This document shows positions 1 to 7,300 of a stretch of 8,214 nucleotides of DNA, piece by piece. The translations under genes were made by a program, and so were the position numbers. Location: NCBI GenBank assembly GCA_047619485.1, contig JBLHKE010000331.1:1-8214 (forward strand), given 5' to 3'. Under the pieces are notes generated by a model. That model ran no database searches, was not told the origin of the DNA, and saw only the letters and a list, made by a program, of their open reading frames with translations. Each line of letters opens with the position of its first letter. Position 1 is the first letter of the stretch. The stretch is from JBLHKE01 sp047619485 (lineage in GTDB: Bacteria > Verrucomicrobiota > Verrucomicrobiia > Verrucomicrobiales > DEV007).

Positions 1-1
1 C

Positions 2-655
2 GGGATTGGCGGAGTTGAAGGCGCAGTGTGGCGGCGGGTCGAAGACGCGCAAGCCAACGGGCGCGGAGGCGTTCTGGGATTCGGTGCGACGCTCGCCAAA
101 CAGAGTGGTGCTTCACGGACGAGCCCGATCCTACGCGGTGCGTGGATCAGCGAGACCCTTCTTGGCGAACGCTTGCCGCGGCCCCCAAAAGACGTGCCTG
201 TCTTGGCTGACGCGCCACCAGAAGGGTTGACCGAACGCGCTTTGACCGAGCGGCACACCAGCGATCCCAGCTGCGCGCGCTGTCACGCGCGGATCGATCC
301 GTTCGGATTCGCATTGGAGAACTTCGACGCCATCGGCCGCTTCCGATCCAAAGATGGCTCTGGCCTGCCGATCGATGTGGGCGCGGAGCTTCTCGACGGC
401 ACGCAATTCGCAGGGATCGACGGTCTACGGCACTACCTTCTCAACCAGCGACGCGACGATTTCGTACGGCAGTTTTCTCGCAAAGTCCTCGGCTACGCCC
501 TCGGCCGCGGGGTGCTCCTCAGCGATGAGCCATTGCTCGACGACATCCAGTCGCAGCTCGCCACGAACGAATTCCGCATCTCCCAGATCGTAGAATTGAT
601 CGTGCTCAGTCCACAATTCCGCGAGATCCGCGGTCGCGACTATCCGATCGAATAA
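2..655 (+). CDS. DUF1588/DUF1585 C-terminal part of a DUF1592-type secreted heme protein (5' end outside the window)
   Basis: The frame is open from base 2 to the TAA at 653-655, giving 217 residues with no start, so the gene is truncated by the window edge. Residues about 25-125 match the DUF1588 pattern: GGVLGFGATLA, then RTSPILRGAWI, a proline-rich PRPPKDVP stretch, and CARCH (C91, C94, H95) followed by IDPFGFALENFDAIGRFR. CxxCH is a covalent heme c site. Residues about 138-212 match DUF1585, with LPDGT-like LLDGTQF, DDFVRQFSRKVLGYALGR and a closing IVLSPQFRE. In the family these domains follow DUF1587, DUF1592 and often an N-terminal cytochrome-like PSCyt domain; those would lie upstream. 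The proteins are abundant in Planctomycetes and Verrucomicrobia and thought to be exported, but their reaction is not established. The DUF1552 gene starts 18 bases downstream on the same strand, which suggests co-transcription. Confidence 0.9.
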   Translation, partial: GIGGVEGAVWRRVEDAQANGRGGVLGFGATLAKQSGASRTSPILRGAWISETLLGERLPRPPKDVPVLADAPPEGLTERALTERHTSDPSCARCHARIDPFGFALENFDAIGRFRSKDGSGLPIDVGAELLDGTQFAGIDGLRHYLLNQRRDDFVRQFSRKVLGYALGRGVLLSDEPLLDDIQSQLATNEFRISQIVELIVLSPQFREIRGRDYPIE

Positions 656-673
656 TTCCAACCGCCAAGCACG

Positions 674-1984
674 ATGAAAAATAAATCTCACCTTTTGAAT
701 CGCCGCGCTTTCCTCCGCGGGGCCGGCGTCACAATGGCTTTGCCATGGATGGAGTCGCTCACCGTCTGGGGCGACGAGGCAAACAAACGCGAACCCGGCA
801 GTGAGGCGCCGGTGCGGCTCGCGGTCTTGTTTTCCGGTAATGGTTTCCACTCGAAGCAATGGTGGGCGAAGGGCGAGGGCAAGTCGATGGAGTTGGGTAA
901 GGTGCTAGACCCGATCGCCGACTACCGTGAAAAATTGCTCTTCGTCCGCGGCCTGCACAATGCCGAAGCGCAGAAGGGCAACATCCACAGCTCGCAGACC
1001 GGAAACCTGCTCTCCGGCGCGCCGCTCGCGTCCGGCGGTGAGATCCGCTCAGGGATGAGCGTGGACCAGCTCTTGGCCAGGCACCACGGGCGCTCGACCA
1101 AAATCCCCAGTCTGGTGCTTGGCTGCGAGAAATCGAACCCCTCGGTGCATAAGAATTACTCGATGCTCTACAGCTCGCACATCTCGTGGAGTTCGCCGAC
1201 CACACCGACGCCGCTCGAGTTGTATCCCGCGCTCGCCTTTGACCGGCTGTTCAAGGACACCGCAAGCAAGGGCGACCAGAGTGTCCTCGATGCGGTTCTG
1301 TCGGATGCAAAAGATGTGCGCCGCAAGGTCAGCGCGCTCGATCAGAGGAAGCTCGACGAGTATTTGGATTCGGTGCGCGAGGTCGAAACCAGGATCGAGA
1401 ACGCCGGCAAGCGCGGCGAGTTCCAAGGCTGGCGCCCGACGCTCAGCGAACCGAATCTCCCGCGCCCGGCGGATGGAATCCCGCAGGACATTGCCGAGCA
1501 CATGCGCATCATGTGCGATCTCCTGGTGCTCGCCTTCCAGACCGACACCACGCGCATCTGCACGCTCAAGTTGAACAATGACCACTCGTCGCTGCGCTTC
1601 CCGAACCTCGGTGTCGATTACATGATCCACCACCTGCTGTCGCACAGCGACACCGCTGACTGGCTCAAGGTGAACCAGTTTTTTCTCGAGCAGGTTGGCT
1701 ACATCGCTGGCAAGCTCGACGCGATCCAGGAGGGCGAACGCACGGCTCTCGACAATTCGATGCTGATGTTCTGTTCCTCGATGCTCACCGGCAACCACGA
1801 CGCGAGCCAGCTTCCGGTTGCGCTCCTCGGCGGTGCCGGCGGGCGCATCAAGGGCGGTCGGGTGCTCGATTATAGTGGTAAACCAGATCGGCAGATGTGC
1901 CGACTCTACCTTTCCATAATGGACAAGATGGACGTGCGGCCAGGCTCGTTTGGGGATGCGACCTCAATGCTGGAGGAGGTGTGA
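674..1984 (+). CDS. DUF1552 family protein with Tat signal
   Basis: Complete 436-residue protein, close to the usual DUF1552 length. The N-terminus has a twin-arginine motif (NRRAFLRGAG, residues 9-18) followed by a short hydrophobic stretch (VTMALPWMESLTVW), so Tat export is likely. Family-like blocks in order are: LAVLFSGNGFHSKQWW (about 50-65), LLFVRGLHNAEAQKGNIHSS (about 91-110) leading to GNLLSGA, a charged helix with LDEYLDSVREVETRIE (about 226-241), DLLVLAFQTDTTRICTLKL (about 283-301), HHLLSHSD, LDNSMLMFCSSMLTGNHDAS and LPVALLGGAGG near the end. The function of the family is unknown. The DUF1592-type partner immediately upstream is the standard neighbour and supports the call. No clear Shine-Dalgarno precedes the ATG at 674, but the Tat motif sits where expected for this start. 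The gene is intact; sequence decay begins directly after its TGA. Confidence 0.93.
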   Translation: MKNKSHLLNRRAFLRGAGVTMALPWMESLTVWGDEANKREPGSEAPVRLAVLFSGNGFHSKQWWAKGEGKSMELGKVLDPIADYREKLLFVRGLHNAEAQKGNIHSSQTGNLLSGAPLASGGEIRSGMSVDQLLARHHGRSTKIPSLVLGCEKSNPSVHKNYSMLYSSHISWSSPTTPTPLELYPALAFDRLFKDTASKGDQSVLDAVLSDAKDVRRKVSALDQRKLDEYLDSVREVETRIENAGKRGEFQGWRPTLSEPNLPRPADGIPQDIAEHMRIMCDLLVLAFQTDTTRICTLKLNNDHSSLRFPNLGVDYMIHHLLSHSDTADWLKVNQFFLEQVGYIAGKLDAIQEGERTALDNSMLMFCSSMLTGNHDASQLPVALLGGAGGRIKGGRVLDYSGKPDRQMCRLYLSIMDKMDVRPGSFGDATSMLEEV

Positions 1985-2104
1985 TGTCGATGCTGTATGG
2001 TTGAGAAAATGGCATTAGAAATTGAGCGTATCGGGGGCGAAGTCGGCACTGCTTTCAGGCATCGTGTCACGATGAACTCTCAGCATTGCTAAGGAGTAAA
2101 ACGC

Positions 2105-2256
2105 ACGAGAACGTCGGCGATCGCCACCACATTCGTGGGGGCAATGATGGCGTTTCTGATAGCCACCACATCTGTCCAAGCGGCGAGGAATTTGAGTCTA
2201 GCGAAGTAACTGTCCCGGTGCAAAAGGCGAAGGTGTTTATCTTTGCCGGTCAGTCG
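2105..2256 (+). pseudogene. 5' remnant of a SASA-type (sialate O-acetylesterase/CE6-like) esterase
   Basis: The first part reads, in the frame of base 2105, as a signal peptide: TRTSAIATTFVGAMMAFLI then ATTSVQAARN, before a TAA at 2207-2209. In the frame one base back, the sequence continues as VTVPVQKAKVFIFAGQS (ending at 2256), which resembles the opening of SASA-domain esterases (VFIxAGQSN, where the Ser of GQS is the family's nucleophile). A single-base loss near 2190-2207 would join the two frames. A good Shine-Dalgarno, AAGGAG at 2091-2096, lies 8 bases before ACG at 2105, where ATG would be expected, so the start codon may also have been lost by one T-to-C change. Similarity ends right after GQS and the rest of the enzyme is missing. 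Only about 50 codons survive, so the family call is tentative; the signal peptide plus GQS motif is the whole evidence. Confidence 0.5.
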
Positions 2257-2299
2257 ACTTTCCTTTTGTCTTTTAGGGACGCAAAGAGGATCGGCCAAG

Positions 2300-2428
2300 C
2301 GCGTTCCCCATACGGTGCTGGTCTTGCCGGTCTGTCGAACTCTGAGCGCGGACACGTGTCTCAACGTGATCCTGATGATGAACGACGTTCAGGGCTACGG
2401 GGACATTGGCGTAAGCGGGAACCCGATC
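2300..2428 (+). pseudogene. 5' remnant of a sulfatase (arylsulfatase family)
   Basis: In the frame of base 2300 the translation has a hydrophobic, signal-peptide-like segment (HTVLVLPVCRTLSA) followed by LNVILMMNDVQGYGDIGVSG and NPI. The usual sulfatase N-terminus is NVILIMTDDQGYGDLGxxGNP. The match is nearly position by position, but the second Asp of the metal-binding DD pair is Val here. The formylglycine signature CxPxR lies further into sulfatases and is absent, because similarity stops after NPI near 2428. About 40 codons remain, which cannot fold into the enzyme. The fragment lies about 45 bases after the esterase remnant on the same strand, in the same frame as that remnant's signal peptide. 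Secreted sulfatases and esterases commonly cluster in polysaccharide-degrading PVC bacteria. Confidence 0.65.
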
Positions 2429-3010
2429 GAACATGATCCAGATAATCAGGTAACCCTGTCTTGGCGCTGCGCTCACACGAGATCCCGCATCCAGATAGGC
2501 GGCCAGGATCCTTTCTGTCGGGGGGGATCTCATTGAGACCTGCACCGTCACGTTGTTCTGGCCGCAGGACTGGTCGAAATCTGAATGACGACCATTTCTT
2601 CGCCCTGGCCAGATCGACGAAACGGTGGGTGCAGTAAAGTCCAGAGGAGCGGTCGTTCCCAAACCTGAAGATGTCGCGGCCATTCCAAGTGTCGAACGCG
2701 GGAATCGTTTCACGCCAATGGTAGCCGGGGAGTTTTTCTATCTTCTTTGACCGGCCACAGTCCTCGCACAGCCCGGGGCTCTCGATGTTCATCGCGGCGA
2801 AATCGAGATCCATCCCAGGTTCCGGGAGGACATGGGAGTAATTTGGTGGCGGGGGATCAAATTTCTGTTCTAGCCTGGGCGGCGGTTGGAGAAGTTCCAC
2901 GCTTCGAGAAACCACCTGGATCTCAGCATCGACGAGGCCCGACAAAATCTCGTCTGTCACCATCATTTCTACTTCGAGACATCCGAAGGCGCTCGGCCAG
3001 CGCTTTCTAG

Positions 3011-3026
3011 GAGCCGGTCGGACTTA
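3011..3026 (+). repeat. Left terminal inverted repeat of the MITE-like element
   Basis: GAGCCGGTCGGACTTA pairs with the right end at 3155-3170, with one mismatch at position 6 (G against T). Confidence 0.75.
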
Positions 3027-3154
3027 CCTGATCCGGCAACAATCGTTTTAGAATTCGCCCAAATCCACCCTCCGCTTTGGCGAATATTCCAATATACTCC
3101 TGCATCGGACGGCGGATTATGACTGAATTCTAAAGCGTTTTGCTCGAAATTATC

Positions 3155-3170
3155 TAAGTCCGACAGGCTC
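3155..3170 (-). repeat. Right terminal inverted repeat of the MITE-like element
   Basis: Read on the minus strand this is GAGCCTGTCGGACTTA, matching the left end at 15 of 16 positions. It is followed outward by the second CTAG copy. Confidence 0.75.
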
Positions 3171-3437
3171 CTAGGGCAAACGATCACGTTTAGATCAACA
3201 TTCATCCCCGCGGGGCCGCAGTCAGCGTTCCCAAGAATATCTTTCCACCGATCGATTGCCGCATGTCGGGTTTCCCGGCTCGCTAGTTCCAGCGCGGGGC
3301 AATGGCACCGTGGGCAGCGAGGAATTTTATCATGGAGGTGACCATAAAAGTGTAGTCACTCGTCCTGAGCTCGAAGATGATGTTCGGCGGTTTTACTGAA
3401 GTGGCAACCATGAGAGCAGTGAACAGAAATCCGGCAA

Positions 3438-3447
3438 CCTAGCTAGG
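3438..3447. repeat. CCTAGCTAGG palindrome containing tandem CTAG
   Basis: A perfect 10-base palindrome carrying two adjacent CTAG tetramers, just upstream of the disrupted minus-strand gene. CTAG is also the tetramer flanking the element at 3007-3174. The arrangement could be an excision footprint, but a 10-base palindrome can arise by chance. Confidence 0.35.
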
Positions 3448-3594
3448 TGTTTTTGATGCATCTCTGTGCGCGAGTTTGGACGTCCGTGATCCAGATGGCG
3501 GGCTCCCCCAAAAAACAAAAATTGGCGTGCATCCACCGGTGAAATCGGCAAAACTTCTTATCTTATAGCTGCTGCCCGCCCCCCACGAATTGCT

Positions 3595-4305
3595 ATGGAC
3601 TTTTTCAGAAAGAAACTGAAACAAACTGCTTTTCCTGCGCCTGAAACGACGCGCAAGAAATGGATCCGCCAACTTGCCGAACGCAGGCTGTCAAAACGCG
3701 CGGCTGGAGCGACGCTCATGGCGGAACCGGAAGCGACCCTGTTACAGCTCGTCGAGAGCTACATCGAGCTGCGCAAGCAAGGCTACCAACCGGATGCTGC
3801 CCTCGCAATCATCCACCGTCATGACGAACCTAGGTTCGATGGCCGCTCACGACCGGGGATCGCAAAGCTCCCGCCGGAACCGTGCAGCCTCTCTTCCTAT
3901 GCCAACTACCTTCTGGGCGTCGTCCACGTCCGCCATGGTGGACTGGATGCGGATCAGATTGATGATGTCCTGCGGGAATATCTAGACGCCTACAAGAGAC
4001 GCGGCAGCTGCGAAGGCATTCAGAAATCTATGAGCAGCGATCGCTCCAAGCAAAGGGAGCAACGTCTACCGTTTACGAAAAAAATCGAAACCGCCGGTAT
4101 CGGCAGCTGGCGCACGAAAATCGAATGCCACCACTGCGGGCAACGCATTGGAATCCGCACCGCTGACCTCGGCAGATCGGCGCCCTGCCCGAACTGCAAG
4201 ACCACTCTGGACATAAGGGCGATCACCCAGCGCTGCGTCGAGATGAGGCAATCGACGCTCTGCCCATCGAACAAGCCCTTAGCGATTCTGTCGGAAAGTA
4301 TCTAG
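3595..4305 (+). CDS. Hypothetical protein with C-terminal zinc-ribbon-like cysteine array
   Basis: A 236-residue protein that I do not recognise. It has no signal peptide or membrane segment, so it is probably cytoplasmic. Residues 1-40 are strongly basic (many Lys/Arg). Residues about 44-75 form a likely helix pair (ATLLQLVESYIELRKQGYQP then DAALAIIHRH). Residues about 101-133 form another (SYANYLLGVVHVRHGG, DQIDDVLREYLDAYKRRG). The C-terminal part has CHHCG (C178, C181) and CPNCK (C198, C201), separated by a turn with a Gly-Arg (DLGRSAPCPNC). This is the CxxC-x16-CxxC pattern of small zinc-binding ribbons often found in verrucomicrobial proteins. All four cysteines are present, so the site looks functional. 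The ATG at 3595 has no clear Shine-Dalgarno. An internal ATG at 3718 (residue 42) has GGAG 8 bases upstream and would give a 195-residue protein without the basic tail. The stop lies 20 bases before the large heme/dehydrogenase gene, so the two may be co-transcribed. Confidence 0.7.
   Translation: MDFFRKKLKQTAFPAPETTRKKWIRQLAERRLSKRAAGATLMAEPEATLLQLVESYIELRKQGYQPDAALAIIHRHDEPRFDGRSRPGIAKLPPEPCSLSSYANYLLGVVHVRHGGLDADQIDDVLREYLDAYKRRGSCEGIQKSMSSDRSKQREQRLPFTKKIETAGIGSWRTKIECHHCGQRIGIRTADLGRSAPCPNCKTTLDIRAITQRCVEMRQSTLCPSNKPLAILSESI
3706..3709 (+). promoter_or_regulatory. Possible ribosome binding site for an alternative start at 3718
   Basis: GGAG lies 8 bases before ATG 3718, whereas ATG 3595 has no such site. 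It favours the shorter 195-residue product (beginning MAEPEATLLQL), but it is weak evidence in a lineage that often lacks Shine-Dalgarno sites. Confidence 0.3.
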
Positions 4306-4325
4306 TCGTCTCCAATCGAAAAACC

Positions 4326-7300
4326 ATGCTGAACTCGATGAAATTACTGCTAGTCCTAGTCGCCTCGACCGTTCCCGCACTGGCCGAGATTCCAGTTCCC
4401 GATGATGCTCCGCTACCGCGATCGCCGGCTGATAGTCAGAAATGTTTCGCTCTTCCTGAGGGATTCCGTATCGATCTGATCGCTGCCGAGCCGCTCGTTG
4501 AGGATCCGAGCGGCATCGCTTGGGGGAAAGGCGGGGAGCTGTTTGTCACCGAGATCCACGGCTACAACGTGGAGGGGCAACTCGATGTCGATGAACTCAA
4601 CAAGACTGGGGAACTCGACACCTCGATTCGGCGACTGCACGTCGGTCCTGCGCTGAAGGCTAAAGCTCGGAAACGCCAGCACGGTAGCCTGAAGCTGCTG
4701 CGAGACACCGACGGTGATGGTCGAATGGACGAGGCGATTGTCTGGGCGGACGACCTCCCACCTGCCTACGGAGTGGTGGCGGCGCGCGATGGGGTGATCG
4801 TCACTGCCGCGCCCGACATCCTCTATTTTGCGGACACCGATGGCGATGGCCGACCGGACGTGCGCGAGATTCTGTTTACGGGCTTCGCGGTCGGTGAGTT
4901 GGAGCGGGGCATCAACAATCCGGTCTGGGGCGTCGACGGATGGCTGTATGCCGGCCGGGGTTGGGGTGGGGGCAATATAACTGGGCCAAGAATGGAAGGG
5001 GAGTTTACGATGCCGCACAGCGATTTCCGGTTCAGGCCCGACGGCTCGGTGATCGAGGTGGTGAGCGGGTCGAACCACACGTTCGGCATGGCTTTCGACG
5101 ATGTTGGCAACCGTTTCCTCAGCACGACGAGTACCCCGGCGATGTATGCGGCGCCCTTGCCCTATCACTATCTCAAACGCAATCCGCACGTCGCAAGCCC
5201 GCAGCTGACGATCCACGCCAGCAACTACGGTAACACCTTTCCGATTAGCAAGCCGCACCCGTGGCGGAGCAAGCGCGCGGCGGATCCGCGTTGGATCAAA
5301 TTCTACGGCGCGGCCGAAGCGACCGCCAACGGTCACTTCACTTCTGCTTGTGGGCAGGAGGTCTACCGGGCGTCACTGTTCCCACAAGTATTCCACGGCA
5401 ACTACTTTTGCTGTGAGCCGCAACAGAATTTAGTACACCGGGCGATCATCAGCCGCGACGGTCCAGGCCTTAGAGTCCGTCGCCCTGAGCAGGCGGGCGA
5501 GAGCGAGTTTCTGAGTTCGAGCGATGGTTGGTTCCGCCCGACCAACCTGCGGGTTGGTCCGGATGGTGCGCTGTACATTGTCGATATGTATCGGGAGATC
5601 ATCGAAGATTACTCGGCGATCCCACGGCACCTCCAGCAGCAATATGGCTTGTTAAAGGGCACGGGGCACGGGCGAATCTGGCGACTGGCACCGGAAACTA
5701 GTGCCCCCGCGCTAATAGTGAACAACTCCATTAATTACCGCGATCCAGTGGTGGGGATCATCGAAAAAATTTACCGGGATGACCGCGTCGATCTGGCGTC
5801 GATGTTGGTGAATGAGCACTACGCCGTGCGCATGCATGCCTTGAGGGTGGCTGACCAGCGCTTCGGTGATGACCCCCGCCTCATCGAAGCTGCGCTAGAA
5901 TTGATCGAGTCCGAGCGGGATCCGAGCGTGCTGTTGCAACTCGCGCTAAGCCTTGGCGAGAGCGAAGACTCACGTGTCGTCGCAGCCCTGGCAATGCTCG
6001 CTGCCGATCACGGCGGAGTCCGTTGGATGGATAGCGCGGTGCTGAGTTCGTTGCGGGGAAAAGCTGGCGTCTTCGTGACCGCCGCGCTGAAGGATCACCC
6101 GGCGATAGCCGCCTCCTTGCTGGAGCGGGCAGCGGTCACTGCCGCGCGCGATGGTGATGTGGATGCGCTACTGGGCGCAGCCGTTCACGCCGACGAGAGC
6201 TTGCGCCTCCGCTTGATCGCGCTTGCCGCTGAACACGGCAGCGGTGATCGAGGAAAACTGCGCGTCGCTGCTGATCGGGCGCTCGGTTCGGTTCATCGAC
6301 CCGATCGCGAACGGCTGGCAGCCTTAGCGCTGTTGCCTTACGCGTCGCCGGAGGTTGCGAAGGCTGCTTTGGAACAGATCCTGCACCCCGCCGAACTGCC
6401 AGCCTTTCAAGCGGAGGCCGTGGTAATCGCTGTGTCTGTCGCTGGTGCGGACGGTATCGCGCATGTGATTGAGAAGCTCGGCGCTGCCACGCCTCGATTG
6501 AAGGCAATCGTGATCGAGGCATTGCTTTCACGACCAGCCGCAACCCAGCAGTTGCTCGCGCGCGAGTCGGCGCAGGTCGAATTTTCCGAGATCCAGTGGC
6601 ACCGGCTCCTTCATCATGATCTGCCGGAAATCCGCCAGCTTGCGGAAGCCCGAAACGCCAAACGCGCAGCAGCGAAGAGTGCGTTCGTGCTAGATTCTCC
6701 AGCCTATGTGGCGGCGCTTGGAGGAAAAATAAATCCTGATCGAGGTGCAAAGTTGTTCGCAACGCACTGCTCCGTCTGTCACCAGTTCGGAGGAAAAGGC
6801 TTCGCGGTCGGGCCAGGACTCGACGCTGAGGCTGGCCAACCTGCCGAATCTCTCCTGCGCAGCATCCTGCAACCGTCGGCCGAAATTACCGCTGGTTACG
6901 GGACTTATCTTGCCAAGACCAACGATGGCACCAGTCACGTCGGGGTGCTCGCTTCGGATTCTGCGACGAGCCTAACATTAGCCGATCCCGGCGGAGCTAG
7001 GATCGAAATCCTGCGTTCGGAGCTCGCCTCGCTCGAGCTTCTCGAACTGTCGCTGATGCCAGCCGTGTTCGGCACGGTGATGAAACCTGATGAGATCGCC
7101 GACCTGATCGCGTTCATCCAGGACAATGGAGGGGGCAGGGGAGGTCGGCTAGTCCTGTTCGAAGACGACCCAGCTTTTCCATCAGCACTTGCCGACGGCG
7201 ATGGCCGCGCGACACTCGATTGGAGCGACGCGTCCTCCGGCCGTGCCTGCGTTACGATCGAGGGTTTCCAGCGCCATGCCCGGCAGCTGCCTGGATGGAA

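Larger units (their letters stand above)
3007..3174. mobile_element. Short non-autonomous inverted-repeat element (MITE-like) with CTAG target duplication
   Basis: A 160-bp element (3011-3170) is flanked on both sides by CTAG (3007-3010 and 3171-3174). Its ends are inverted repeats: GAGCCGGTCGGACTTA on the left and the complement of GAGCCTGTCGGACTTA on the right, with one mismatch in 16. Further in, TTTAGAATTC at 3047-3056 is repeated exactly inverted at 3125-3134. The two arms are both 46 bases and align without gaps (33 of 46 identical). No transposase is encoded; a short minus-strand frame across it is not protein-like. Removing the element with one CTAG copy rejoins the surrounding minus-strand gene in frame, which supports CTAG as a target duplication. 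A 4-bp YTAR duplication is known for the IS5 group, so a related transposase could mobilise it. CTAG is its own complement, so it could instead belong to the terminal repeat. Confidence 0.75.
2568..3411 (-). pseudogene. Cysteine-motif protein (possibly double-CXXCG family), split by an inserted element and a frameshift
   Basis: Read on the minus strand from ATG at 3411-3409, the protein begins MVATSVKPPNIIFELRTSDY then TF. The frame is lost at a run of four T (3346-3349 on the plus strand as AAAA). Adding one T would continue into YGHLHDKIPRCPRCHCPALE and on to NVDLNVIVCP. There the element at 3007-3174 interrupts. Beyond it the frame resumes with KRWPSAFGCLEVEMMVTDEI and runs to GLCEDCGRSKK, WNGRDIFRFGND, YCTHRFVDLARAKKW and FRFRPV at about 2568. 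The repaired product would be about 227 residues with two cysteine pairs (CPRC, CEDC). The spacing and the ending (DIFR...CTxRFVDLAR...F.F.P) recall double-CXXCG proteins, or the related Imm11-like immunity group. That assignment is from memory of the pattern and is tentative. The C-terminal end is unclear, because the frame stays open past 2568 without recognisable similarity. The N-terminal KPPNIIF also looks sulfatase-like, but continuity with the rest favours one gene. Confidence 0.55.
1985..3594. other. Degenerate region without an intact gene
   Basis: About 1.6 kb between the DUF1552 gene and the next intact gene. It contains three recognisable gene remnants (a plus-strand esterase 5' end, a plus-strand sulfatase 5' end, a minus-strand cysteine-motif gene) and one short inverted-repeat element, all listed separately. 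Bases 1985-2090, about 2429-2567 and 3412-3594 show nothing I can assign, apart from a CTAG-rich palindrome at 3438-3447. Several overlapping frames stay open here, but they mix frames within single protein motifs, as expected of decaying DNA. Confidence 0.75.

Noticed and set aside
1049..1798. 249-codon open frame on the minus strand
   Set aside because: It lies wholly inside the DUF1552 gene, is Arg/Glu-rich and is a product of high GC content in the opposite frame.
1997..2092. Short frame beginning MVEKMALEIERIGG after the DUF1552 stop
   Set aside because: 31 codons with no ribosome site and no recognisable similarity; not enough to call a gene.
2273..2713. 146-codon minus-strand frame
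   Set aside because: It covers DNA that reads as sulfatase on the plus strand and as the cysteine-motif gene in another minus frame, so it is a by-product.
2969..3205. 78-codon minus-strand frame across the MITE-like element
   Set aside because: It starts in the interrupted gene's frame and then runs through the element and its terminal repeats. It is a read-through, not a protein.
3283..3411. KPPNIIFEL as another sulfatase N-terminus
   Set aside because: The similarity is only about seven residues, and the segment continues naturally into the cysteine-motif gene after one base is added, so a single gene is simpler.
4413..5336. 307-codon open frame on the minus strand
   Set aside because: It is fully inside the propeller domain of the heme/dehydrogenase gene, with no recognisable motifs.
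6136..6762. 208-codon open frame on the minus strand
   Set aside because: It overlaps the helical-repeat region of the real gene and has low-complexity Arg/Pro composition typical of an antisense shadow.
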